From Chloroflexota bacterium (lineage in GTDB: Bacteria; Chloroflexota; UBA11872; UBA12225; JAJDUF01), in assembly GCA_022826725.1 (NCBI GenBank), contig JAJDUF010000004.1, positions 1 to 64,000 on the forward strand: 64,000 nt of DNA. The letters run 5' to 3'. The position numbers were made by a program, and so were the translations under genes. This document shows positions 44,802-52,946 of this stretch, one piece after another (the stretch's first letter is position 1; every line of letters starts with the position of its first letter). Under the pieces are notes generated by a model. It made no database searches, was not told the origin of the DNA, and worked only from the letters and a program-made list of their open reading frames with translations.

Positions 44802-46343
44802 ATGTCACTGGGGCAAATCATCATCATTGTCATCGCCGTCTGGGTAGCGCTCCTGGCCCTGGGACCGCTCGTAGAGGTTACCAGTGATTTAACGGGCGCG
44901 ATGGCGGTGGCCGGACTGGTCGGCTGGATCGCTGCCCGGATCGTGCCGGGTCGGTTCCGACGATACCAACCCAGGCCACGCCGTGATACTCCCATCTTTC
45001 AAGGTTCGCCTGCTCCCGCTGAATGGACCCATAGGCGATCCCTTCACATGGCGGCACGGACTACAATAACCAATCTTGCCCTGCTGCTTGTGTCCTTTCT
45101 GCTTGGAATATTCCTATGTGAACTGGCGCTGCGATATTTCTATCCAAAATATCAACACGCTGCTGAATCGCAATATAGCTATGATGCTATACGAATCTGG
45201 TCGCGCAATGAAAATAACCGCAGCACGATGGTACATCCAGATACTGGTTCTCATCATCCATATTATCACAACAATCTTGGCATGAGGCAGCACAGGGATT
45301 TTAGTGAAGGGAATATTGAATCGGCGATCAATATAGGTTTTTTCGGGGATTCTTTTGTCGAGAATATACGCATAGCATCACAGTACTCATTCACTGAGCC
45401 ACTAGATTATCTGTTGAGTCTAAGCCAGAAGCGATTCAATGTCTTCAACTTGGGGGTAGACTCATATGGGACAGGACAGTCTTTTCTTCGCTATGAGAAC
45501 TTCCGATACGCAGAGACTCTGGGCTATGTATTTTATGTGTATATTCCAAACGATTTGCGGAATATCTATGAAACGAACCTTTTCCACCTAGACGTAGTAG
45601 GAGAACTAGTCAGAAACGAAGCGATCCAGTCGTCATGGTGGATTCGAATCGTCTCCGGGTTGCATATCCCGTACCTGCTCCTAGACGTTGGACAGCAACT
45701 CCCATTTGTGGCAAGGAAGATATTAGCAAGGGAGCACTTAGGAGTGGAATATCGTGAGAGATTTCACTCCCCGACAGCCGATGGCATTGAACGTGATTTC
45801 GCCGAGGGACAGTTGAACAACGAAGACGTGAAAAAAGCCAGAAGCACCTTTCAGCAGTTGATTCGCCTCTGGAAAGAATTAGTCGAGAAAAATGGGGGAA
45901 ACTTCTATATTCTTCCATTGCCGATAGTGAATGGTGTTTTTTCTCATAGTGCGCTGCAGTCGATGATTGCGAGTATTCCCACTATTCCGGGTGATGAAAT
46001 CGAGGTGATAAATCTGTACGAATGCTTTAATGACTATGCCGAAGACTATTACCAGCGAGAATGGCGCTACCCGCCCTATAGATTCAAGAAAGACGGTCAT
46101 TGGAACGAAGCTGGCAATCAACTGGCCATGGCCTGCTTGTATCGGTTTCTTGAACAGGAAATAGGTCTGCCGGTGCTGTCCGATGAAGCCCTGCGCGAAG
46201 CGTTCTTCACGTATTATTCGTCTTTCGCGGGCTGGATGCCCGATGAACGATGGATCAAGGAGGTGCCGGTGCCGTCGCATGTACAGGAAGGCATTCGGGA
46301 CAAGTATCTTGCGCTGGAAAAAGAGGACGTCAGAACGCGCTGA
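44802..46343 (+). CDS. GlsB-like/SGNH fusion protein, paralog 2
   Basis: A 513-residue protein. Residues 1-60 (MSLGQIIIIVIAVW ... GWIAARIVPG) match the start of the GlsB/YeaQ-like protein at 47980, and the DNA before the start codon also matches. After RRYQPRPRRD comes a linker, then a membrane helix and the SGNH part: GFFGDSFVEN, NLGVDSYGTGQSF, YIPNDLRNI and DGHWNEAGNQLA. ATG 44802 is chosen with GAGGAG upstream, although a GTG at 44784 is in frame. The SGNH part is AT-rich. It probably came from duplication of a fused gene. Confidence 0.78.
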   Translation: MSLGQIIIIVIAVWVALLALGPLVEVTSDLTGAMAVAGLVGWIAARIVPGRFRRYQPRPRRDTPIFQGSPAPAEWTHRRSLHMAARTTITNLALLLVSFLLGIFLCELALRYFYPKYQHAAESQYSYDAIRIWSRNENNRSTMVHPDTGSHHPYYHNNLGMRQHRDFSEGNIESAINIGFFGDSFVENIRIASQYSFTEPLDYLLSLSQKRFNVFNLGVDSYGTGQSFLRYENFRYAETLGYVFYVYIPNDLRNIYETNLFHLDVVGELVRNEAIQSSWWIRIVSGLHIPYLLLDVGQQLPFVARKILAREHLGVEYRERFHSPTADGIERDFAEGQLNNEDVKKARSTFQQLIRLWKELVEKNGGNFYILPLPIVNGVFSHSALQSMIASIPTIPGDEIEVINLYECFNDYAEDYYQREWRYPPYRFKKDGHWNEAGNQLAMACLYRFLEQEIGLPVLSDEALREAFFTYYSSFAGWMPDERWIKEVPVPSHVQEGIRDKYLALEKEDVRTR

Positions 46344-46400
46344 GGGCATCAGATTGTCCGCGGGAAGGGTTGCCCTCAAACCGGTCGTCGGGGAAACGGC

Positions 46401-47765
46401 ATGAAAACGAGATTCGCCAAGCCGAGCAGAAACTTGGCCGGCCGCCGATACCAGCCCGCGCCGCGACACGATATTCCTCGAATGGCAGTGGGAAGAACAT
46501 TGGCTAATCTCTCACTTCTGCTTGCTTCCTGCCTGCTTGTCCTTCTACTGTGCGAACTCTTCCTGCGATTTTTCTACCCTAAATACCAACATGTTGCCGA
46601 ATCTCACTACGACTATAACACTATGAGAATCTGGTCTACCATTGAAAACTATCGCCGTATGACAAGACATCCGGATAGTGGATTGTACCACAGTTATTAC
46701 TGGAACAATCTTGGCATGAGGCAACATAGAGACTTCAGTGAGGCAGACATTGAATCTGCGATAAATATTGGTTTCTTTGGAGATTCCTTTACCGAGAATG
46801 TGCGTATTGAATCACAATACTCGTTCAATGAGCCTTTAGATTATCTGTTAAATTTGAACCAGAAACCGTTCAACACCCTGAACCTTGGAGTAGATGGGTA
46901 CGGGACAGGACAGTCTTTTCTTCACTATAAGAGCTTCCGATACGCTGAGAAGCTAGACTATGTCTTTTACTTATTTACTGACAACGATCTGCGAAACATC
47001 TACGAAACGAATCTTTTTTACCTAGACGAAGAAGGAAAACTGGCGAGGAACGAAGCGATTCAACCTTCATGGTGGATTCGATTCCCTTCCAGGATGCATA
47101 TTGTGTATCTGCTCCTGGACGTTGGACAACGCCTCCCATTCGTAGCAAGGAAAATTTTCACCAATTTGGAGAAGAAATTTTTGGAATGGCGTCTAGAAGC
47201 GGAATATAATAAGAGAGTTCATTCTCCGAGAGCCGATGGCATTGAGAGCGACTTCGAAGAGGGGCAGATAAGTAACGAAGATGTAGAGAATGCTGTTGTC
47301 ATTTTCCAACAGTTGATTCACCTCTGGAAGGAATCGGTCGAGGAAAACGGCGGGAAATTCTATATTGTGATATTACCGCGACTAGATGAGGTACGTGTAA
47401 CCACGATCCTAGATGACGAATTCGATGTGATAAACCTGTATGATTGCTTTAGTGAATATGTCAAAGATTATCAACAGCGGGAATGGCGCTACCAAGCACA
47501 GAGATTTAAGCGTGATGGCCATTGGAACGAGGCGGGCAATCAGTTGGCGACGGTCTGTCTGTATCGGTTTCTTGAACAGGAAGTGGGGTTACCGGTGCTG
47601 TCCGATACGGCCCTTCGGGAAGCATTCTTCACCTATTATTCGTCCTTCGAGGGCTGGATGCCGGATGAGAGATGGATCAAGCAGGTACCCGTGCCTCCGC
47701 ATGTACAGGAAGGCATTCGGGACAAGTATCTTGCACTTGAGAAACCTGAATCTGAAGCAGATTGA
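46401..47765 (+). CDS. Membrane SGNH hydrolase-like protein, paralog 3
   Basis: A 454-residue paralog of the preceding two, lacking the GlsB-like N-terminus but keeping the junction segment (GRRYQPAPRHD). One membrane helix (TLANLSLLLASCLLVLLLC) precedes the catalytic blocks GFFGDSFTEN, NLGVDGYGTGQSF, LFTDNDLRNI and DGHWNEAGNQLA. The C-terminus EGIRDKYLALEK is shared by all three. The spacing (57 bases after paralog 2) suggests co-transcription. AT-rich like its relatives. Confidence 0.78.
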   Translation: MKTRFAKPSRNLAGRRYQPAPRHDIPRMAVGRTLANLSLLLASCLLVLLLCELFLRFFYPKYQHVAESHYDYNTMRIWSTIENYRRMTRHPDSGLYHSYYWNNLGMRQHRDFSEADIESAINIGFFGDSFTENVRIESQYSFNEPLDYLLNLNQKPFNTLNLGVDGYGTGQSFLHYKSFRYAEKLDYVFYLFTDNDLRNIYETNLFYLDEEGKLARNEAIQPSWWIRFPSRMHIVYLLLDVGQRLPFVARKIFTNLEKKFLEWRLEAEYNKRVHSPRADGIESDFEEGQISNEDVENAVVIFQQLIHLWKESVEENGGKFYIVILPRLDEVRVTTILDDEFDVINLYDCFSEYVKDYQQREWRYQAQRFKRDGHWNEAGNQLATVCLYRFLEQEVGLPVLSDTALREAFFTYYSSFEGWMPDERWIKQVPVPPHVQEGIRDKYLALEKPESEAD

Positions 47766-47979
47766 GGCCAGCAGGTGGCCGGGGAGGGGAGGGGTTACCG
47801 ATGGTAGACAGCGAGGGAGCGGCCGCAGCGGTTTGGGATTACCGACACGACGACCATATTTCGAAACTGGCGGAAACTTGGTCGGCGGTCGGCCGGTCTA
47901 ACGGAGTAGGTGCGGCCGGGCAGTGCGCGAGCAGCCAGCCGCGCCCGACGAACGCCTGCTGAGTGAGGAGGAGGTCACG

Positions 47980-48330
47980 ATGTCACTGGGGCAAATCATC
48001 ATCATTGTCGTTGCTGTCTTGATCGGTCTTGTTGTCCTCGCGCCAATCATTGGGCTGACGATTGGCTTGGCGCTCACGTTGCTGGTCGCCGGACTGATCG
48101 GCTGGCTGGCCGACCGGATCATGCCGGGTGAACTGCCCTATGGCAAGGCCGGCGCTGTTGGCGCCGGTATCGTCGGCGCCGTCATCGGTTCCCTCATCCC
48201 GGTGATCAACGACTTGGGGCCGGCACTGTTCAATATCCGCGTGGTCCCGGCTTTCGTCGGTGCTCTGATCGTCGTGGCCCTGGTCGAGTTCTTCGCCAGC
48301 CGCAACCGGACGCCCGGCCACTTCAAGTAG
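47980..48330 (+). CDS. GlsB/YeaQ/YmgE-like small membrane protein
   Basis: A 116-residue protein with three or four hydrophobic helices and glycine-rich turns (GLIGWLADRIMPG, AVGAGIVGAVIGSLIP), as in the GlsB/YeaQ/YmgE (transglycosylase-associated) family. Its GAGGAGGAGG ribosome-binding site and first codons match those of SGNH paralog 2 at 44.8 kb. The space before it (47766-47979) holds a fragment resembling the start of paralog 3 (GAAACTTGG(T/C)CGGC...), a sign of past duplication. Confidence 0.75.
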   Translation: MSLGQIIIIVVAVLIGLVVLAPIIGLTIGLALTLLVAGLIGWLADRIMPGELPYGKAGAVGAGIVGAVIGSLIPVINDLGPALFNIRVVPAFVGALIVVALVEFFASRNRTPGHFK

Positions 48331-48384
48331 CCTCACCTTCCCAATTCGCACTACCTCACTATATACTCTTCATGTCCTCGCCGC

Positions 48385-49080
48385 ATGGAGACTTCGTCAA
48401 TGGAAAGCGAATTGGGCCGGTTGCCCGATCCCGCCGCCCGCCGGGCTGGATTGCTGCTCATTATCACCGCGGCCGCGACCGTTGTCGCAGTTGTGGGGCG
48501 CGTTGCCGCCGCCGCCGACCACCCCACGCTTGCCGAATCGCTCATCGCCATCTCGGACAGCAGTGGCCTCTACGCTATCGGCGGTGCCGCGCGCTTCATC
48601 TCCGGGGTCACGTTGATCGCCGGGGCCTGGTTCTTGCTCCGAACATGGATCATTCGCCAGCGGCTAGGCACGCCGCTGGTGCCGCTCCTCTTCGTTGCCT
48701 CGGGCCTCTTCACGGCAGTGTCCGGTGCCGGTGCCGTCGCCTTGGCGGCATTTGCCCCCGACGTAAGCCCGGCGACGGAAACGGCAGCCGCTCTCCGGGA
48801 GCTTACCGGCAAGGCCGGTTTCGCCCTGGGTGGGTTAGCGCTGATCGTTGCCGCCCGGTACCAGTGGAAGGTCGGCGAGACCTTGAGACGCATTGCCCCG
48901 GTCACGGCGATCATCGGTATCGCGCTGCAGTTGATCTGGTTTGACGCCATCATCATGCTGCACACGGTCACTGGGGCCGCTTTCCTCGTCTGGCTGGTCG
49001 GTATCGGGACCATGCTGTTCACTGGTCGGGTCGAACGGCACTTCGGGGCCTTACTCGCCTCAGCCTCGCCGCAACCCTAG
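48385..49080 (+). CDS. Uncharacterised integral membrane protein
   Basis: A 231-residue protein with about six predicted hydrophobic helices (for example AGLLLIITAAATVVAVVG, FISGVTLIAGAWFLL, PLVPLLFVASGLFTAV, FALGGLALIVA, IAPVTAIIGIALQLIW). The topology is reminiscent of DUF4386-type proteins, but I see no decisive motif. The start could be ATG 48385 or 48400. No enzymatic function is suggested. Confidence 0.65.
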   Translation: METSSMESELGRLPDPAARRAGLLLIITAAATVVAVVGRVAAAADHPTLAESLIAISDSSGLYAIGGAARFISGVTLIAGAWFLLRTWIIRQRLGTPLVPLLFVASGLFTAVSGAGAVALAAFAPDVSPATETAAALRELTGKAGFALGGLALIVAARYQWKVGETLRRIAPVTAIIGIALQLIWFDAIIMLHTVTGAAFLVWLVGIGTMLFTGRVERHFGALLASASPQP

Positions 49081-49608
49081 GCTGCCGCCTTGCGGGGCTG
49101 TTCCCCTGCCGACTGCCGGGAGACGGCTGTCCTGGTCCGGCCCCAAGAAAAATCCTTGACTCTTCTGGCGAGTCTTGCTAGGAGTCAGGCGGTGTTTTCT
49201 CAACTGCTCCTCGGTTGTCGTCTGCTCGTCCTGGCGCGATTGTTCTTGTTCTCTTATCATTGATCGTGCCTGACTCTGTAACATAGGAGTTGGTCTTGAG
49301 TTCTGGTGACGCGGCCGGGTCCCTCGTTGTCATTGCTATCATGTCCGCGGTGCAGCATCGAGGGAGGAGCGGCAGGCGGCTTGGTCGAGCGGCTCGCGGC
49401 CGCCAGCTGCGAAGCGAGCGCCGGCAGTCCGCCCCGACCATCCAAGACATGGGCCGGTGCAGTACTGTCCGAGGAGATCGGGTAAGTAGCGCCTTGTGAG
49501 GAGGTGTGCGCTATCTGCCTGTTCATGGTGTGGCCGGCTCACCGTGGACGGCGACCACAGGAGTGCTCCACACACCACCCTGGCTTTGGCGATAAGGAGG
49601 CGAGACCG
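49081..49608. other. Gene-free stretch before the signalling operon
   Basis: About 530 bases with no convincing gene. A weak inverted repeat (GACTC-N7-GAGTC, 49158-49174) lies early in it. The end carries AAGGAGG before the STAS gene. The operon promoter is probably here, but I cannot place it with confidence. Confidence 0.5.
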
Positions 49609-49953
49609 ATGGGACTGAGCAACGAGTGGGAATGGCAAGACGAGGCCTTGATTGCAAAGGCCGATGGGCGCATTGATGGCACCAACGCCCGTGAGTTCCA
49701 GGATGCCTTGGAAACCGTCATCAAGGCGAGCGATAAGGTGATGATCCTGGACCTAGAGCGGCTCTCCTACATCAGCAGTGCCGGCCTACGGGTCATTCTG
49801 CTGGCCGCCAAGGAGCTCCGCCAACAGGACACGAAGTTTGCCGTCTGCTCGCTTTCCAACTCGATCCGCGAGGTCTTCGAGATCAGCGGTTTTGACCAGA
49901 TTATCCCAGTGCATGCTTCTCTGGCTGAGGCAATCGCCGCCCTCAAAGACTGA
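49609..49953 (+). CDS. STAS-domain anti-sigma factor antagonist
   Basis: A 114-residue STAS protein of the SpoIIAA/RsbV type. LERLSYISSAGLRVILLAAK contains the conserved phosphorylated Ser (Ser56 or Ser57). The start is ATG 49609 with AAGGAGG upstream, though the frame opens earlier. It is expected to bind the RsbW-like kinase encoded at 51201 when unphosphorylated and to be dephosphorylated by the PP2C phosphatase encoded next. First gene of a five-gene operon. Confidence 0.92.
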   Translation: MGLSNEWEWQDEALIAKADGRIDGTNAREFQDALETVIKASDKVMILDLERLSYISSAGLRVILLAAKELRQQDTKFAVCSLSNSIREVFEISGFDQIIPVHASLAEAIAALKD

Positions 49954-50028
49954 GCGAGGCACCCCCTCGCTTGCCCCCGGAGCGGCTCCGCGGTAGCCCT
50001 CGAGTAGGCCACCTATAGCAGCGTTGGG

Positions 50029-51204
50029 ATGAGCATGATGGGCCAGCCTTATAAGATCCTGGTTGTTGACGACGAGCCGGACCTCCAGCCGCTCATGCTG
50101 CAACGCATGCGGCGCAACATTCGATCCGGCCGCTATACGTTCGTCTTCGCCCAAAACGGCGTGGAAGCGCTCGAACGGCTTCGCCAGGAAGACGATGTGG
50201 ATATGGTCCTCTCGGACATCAACATGCCACAGATGGACGGCCTGACGCTGCTGGAGCAGATCCCCAAGGTCGATCCCAACATCCGCTCCGTCATCATCTC
50301 TGCCTACGGCGACATGGAGAACATCCGCACGGCGATGAATCGTGGCGCCTTCGACTTCGTGACCAAGCCGGTTGACTTCAAGGACCTGCGGATCACCATT
50401 GACCGGACGCTGCGCCATCTCGAGGAATGGCGCACGGCGCTCGCTGCACGTGACCAGTTGGTTGCGTTGCAGAACGAGCTTGATGTTGCCAGTAAGATAC
50501 AGCAGTCCATTCTCCCTACCCGGTTTCCCGCGGCGCCCGGCTACCAGGTTTTCGGCCACATGGTCCCGGCCCGGAACGTAGGCGGCGATTTCTTCGACGT
50601 GCTGCGTTTGGAGGGCGGGCAGATCGGCCTCGCCGTCGCAGATGTTTCGGACAAAGGGGTGCCCGCCGCGCTCTTCATGATGTCCAGCCGCACCTTGCTG
50701 AAGGGTGCGGCTATTGGCCTGGGTGCGCCCGGTGCCGTGCTGCATGAGGTCAACGACCTGCTCTGCGAGGACAACGAGACCGCGATGTTCGTTACCATCC
50801 TCTATGCCGTGTACGATCCGGCGACCGGCAAGTTGACCTATGCCAACGGGGGACATAACACTCCCCTGATCGTCCACGCTGACGGAAGCTCGACCCTGCT
50901 CCCGCTGACGGGCGGGATCGCCCTCGGGGTCATGGACGACCTCCCCTATCAGCAGCGCACCGTCACCATCGCACCAGGCGACACCGTCATTCTCTACACG
51001 GACGGAGTCACCGAGGCCATGAACGGCGCCGGTGAAGAGTTCGGAGTGGAGCGCCTGTGCGAAATCTTTGCGGCGACTCATCCCAAGGATTCCCAGGAAG
51101 CGGTCATGGCGATCTTTGAGGCGGTTAACGCTTTCGCCGGCGACACCCCGCAGTCTGATGACATTACCTGCCTGGCGTTCCGGCGCAGTGAGAATGATGC
51201 ATGA
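50029..51204 (+). CDS. Response regulator with PP2C (RsbU-like) phosphatase output
   Basis: A 391-residue protein: a receiver domain (about 8-125; ILVVDDEPD, phospho-acceptor Asp63 in LSDINMPQMDG, Lys in FVTKPVD), a coiled linker (LVALQNELDVASKIQQSILP) and a SpoIIE/PP2C phosphatase domain (NVGGDFFDV, VADVSDKGVPAALFM, LYTDGVTEAMN, SDDITCLAF). Phosphorylation by the histidine kinase of this operon would control dephosphorylation of the STAS antagonist. It overlaps the RsbW-like gene by ATGA. Several Met codons lie close together at the start, so it is not certain. Confidence 0.93.
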   Translation: MSMMGQPYKILVVDDEPDLQPLMLQRMRRNIRSGRYTFVFAQNGVEALERLRQEDDVDMVLSDINMPQMDGLTLLEQIPKVDPNIRSVIISAYGDMENIRTAMNRGAFDFVTKPVDFKDLRITIDRTLRHLEEWRTALAARDQLVALQNELDVASKIQQSILPTRFPAAPGYQVFGHMVPARNVGGDFFDVLRLEGGQIGLAVADVSDKGVPAALFMMSSRTLLKGAAIGLGAPGAVLHEVNDLLCEDNETAMFVTILYAVYDPATGKLTYANGGHNTPLIVHADGSSTLLPLTGGIALGVMDDLPYQQRTVTIAPGDTVILYTDGVTEAMNGAGEEFGVERLCEIFAATHPKDSQEAVMAIFEAVNAFAGDTPQSDDITCLAFRRSENDA

Positions 51205-51617
51205 GCGCACAGGTGTCGCTGAAACTCGAGACCCGTCTCGATGAGCTGGAGCGTATCACTGCTGCCGTCGAAGACCTAGGGGAGCAGGAGGATTGGCCGC
51301 CGGCTTTCACCTTCCGGGTCAACTTGGTGCTTGAGGAGTTGGGCATCAATATCATCAATCACGGCTACGATGACGGCATCCATGGGTTCGATATCACCCT
51401 GACCACGGACGCGAATACCCTCACTATCGAAATCTCGGACGATGGTCGGCCCTTTGATCCGCTGCACGATGCTCCCTCCACTGACACGTCAGCGGTGCTT
51501 GAAGATCGGCAAGTCGGCGGGCTGGGTATCCACTTGGTACGGACGATGATGGATGAGCTGCACTACCGGCGGGAGCAGGGGCGAAACTATTTGACCCTGA
51601 CCACGCACATCGAATGA
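51201..51617 (+). CDS. RsbW-like anti-sigma serine kinase
   Basis: A 138-residue HATPase_c_2 protein of the RsbW/SpoIIAB family. The N-box is FRVNLVLEELGINIINHGYDD, the G1 box is EISDDGRPFDPL and the G2 region is GGLGIHLVRTMMDELHYRR. It should phosphorylate the STAS protein and hold a partner, perhaps a sigma factor, which is not encoded in this window. Translationally coupled to the PP2C gene. Confidence 0.92.
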   Translation: MSAQVSLKLETRLDELERITAAVEDLGEQEDWPPAFTFRVNLVLEELGINIINHGYDDGIHGFDITLTTDANTLTIEISDDGRPFDPLHDAPSTDTSAVLEDRQVGGLGIHLVRTMMDELHYRREQGRNYLTLTTHIE

Positions 51618-51623
51618 GTTGGT

Positions 51624-52946
51624 ATGAAGGCCGCACTCCGTCTGCCGACCGTCCTGCTGCTCGTACTCGGTGTCGGGGGCGCCATTGCGCTCATCGTCGT
51701 CGCCACCCTGGCCGACTGGCTCCCGTTCGCCAGCCTCGGCGACGCGCTCCCGACTACTGAGGTGGCCACATCACCGGCCACCCCGGCTGCGCCCACGACC
51801 GATTCGCGCTCCACCATCCCCGGTCCCCAATCCCAGTTCGAGTGGGGGCCGGGTGTTTCGGCCGAGCGTATTCTCTTTGGCCAGTCCGCTGCCTTCAGCG
51901 GTCCGGCTCAAGAGCTTGGCAAGAACATGCGGCTGGGTATCTTGGCCGCCTTCCAGGAGGCCAACCAACGCGGCGGCGTCCACGGCCGGCAGTTGGAGTT
52001 GGTGTATCGCGATGATGCCTACGAACCCGAAGCCGCCATCAAGAACACCCAGGAGCTGATTAAGCAGGAAGGAGTCTTTGCACTCATCGGCGCCGTCGGC
52101 ACACCTACGTCGCGCTCCGCGACGCCCGTCGCCGCGGAGTCGGGGGTGCCCTACGTTGCCCCGTTCACCGGCGCTGCCTTCCTGCGTGACCCCGAGTGGA
52201 ACAACATCATCAACCTGCGGGCCTCCTATTATCAGGAGACCGAGGAAATGGTCGCGCGCTTGACCGAGGACTTGGGGATCGAGCGCATCGCCGTCATGTA
52301 CCAGGACGATTCCTATGGTCGCGCCGGCTTCCGCGGCGTCCGCGGCGCGCTGGACCGGCGCAACATGGACCTGGCGGCCATCGGGGTGTATCCACGCAAT
52401 ACGACGGCCGTCAAGGCCGCACTGCTCGACCTGCGCCAAGGCAGCCCCGAAGCGGTGATTATCATTGGCGCCTACAAGCCGGTGGCGGCACTGATCGCTT
52501 GGGCACGGCATACGGGGCTGAATCCGGTATTCCTGACCGTCTCTTTCGTGGGCAGCAACGCCTTGGCCCGTGAGCTAGGCCCCGCTGGCGCCGGGGTCTT
52601 GGTCACCCAGGTTGTCCCTTTCCCGACGGATAGCTCGCTCCCCATCGTCGCCGCCTACCACCGCGCCCTCGCAGCCTACCAAGCCGACGCGGTGCCCGGG
52701 TTTGTCTCCCTCGAAGGCTATCTGGCCGGCCGCCTGGCCATCGCCAGTCTCGAAGGCTGCGGCCGCGCGGTCAGCCGCGCCTGCTTCCTCGAAAGCCTGC
52801 GCCGCACCGATGTGATTGATATTGATGGGTTCAAGCTGCGCTACGGGGAAGCAGACAACCAAGGCTCGGATGAAGTGTTCCTGACCGTGATCGGCCGCGA
52901 TGGTCAGTATCATCCCATCGAAACGCTGCGGGACATGGAGCAGTGA
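51624..52946 (+). CDS. Periplasmic ligand-binding protein (Leu/Ile/Val-type)
   Basis: A 440-residue type-I periplasmic-binding-fold protein. An N-terminal hydrophobic segment (about 9-32) can export or anchor it; a Thr/Pro-rich spacer follows, then ILFGQSAAFSGPAQELGKNMRLGI, the GGVHGRQLELVYRDDAYEP segment, LIGAVGTPTSRSATPVA and IAVMYQDDSYGRAGF. There is no ABC permease or ATPase gene nearby. Its stop overlaps the start of the histidine kinase (GTGA), so it is more likely a sensing partner than a transport component. Confidence 0.9.
   Translation: MKAALRLPTVLLLVLGVGGAIALIVVATLADWLPFASLGDALPTTEVATSPATPAAPTTDSRSTIPGPQSQFEWGPGVSAERILFGQSAAFSGPAQELGKNMRLGILAAFQEANQRGGVHGRQLELVYRDDAYEPEAAIKNTQELIKQEGVFALIGAVGTPTSRSATPVAAESGVPYVAPFTGAAFLRDPEWNNIINLRASYYQETEEMVARLTEDLGIERIAVMYQDDSYGRAGFRGVRGALDRRNMDLAAIGVYPRNTTAVKAALLDLRQGSPEAVIIIGAYKPVAALIAWARHTGLNPVFLTVSFVGSNALARELGPAGAGVLVTQVVPFPTDSSLPIVAAYHRALAAYQADAVPGFVSLEGYLAGRLAIASLEGCGRAVSRACFLESLRRTDVIDIDGFKLRYGEADNQGSDEVFLTVIGRDGQYHPIETLRDMEQ

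Noticed and set aside
47801-47962. Short frame between SGNH paralog 3 and the GlsB-like gene
   Set aside because: It covers a diverged copy of the paralog 3 start region and the GlsB-like leader; no ribosome-binding site or family likeness, so it is taken as duplication debris.
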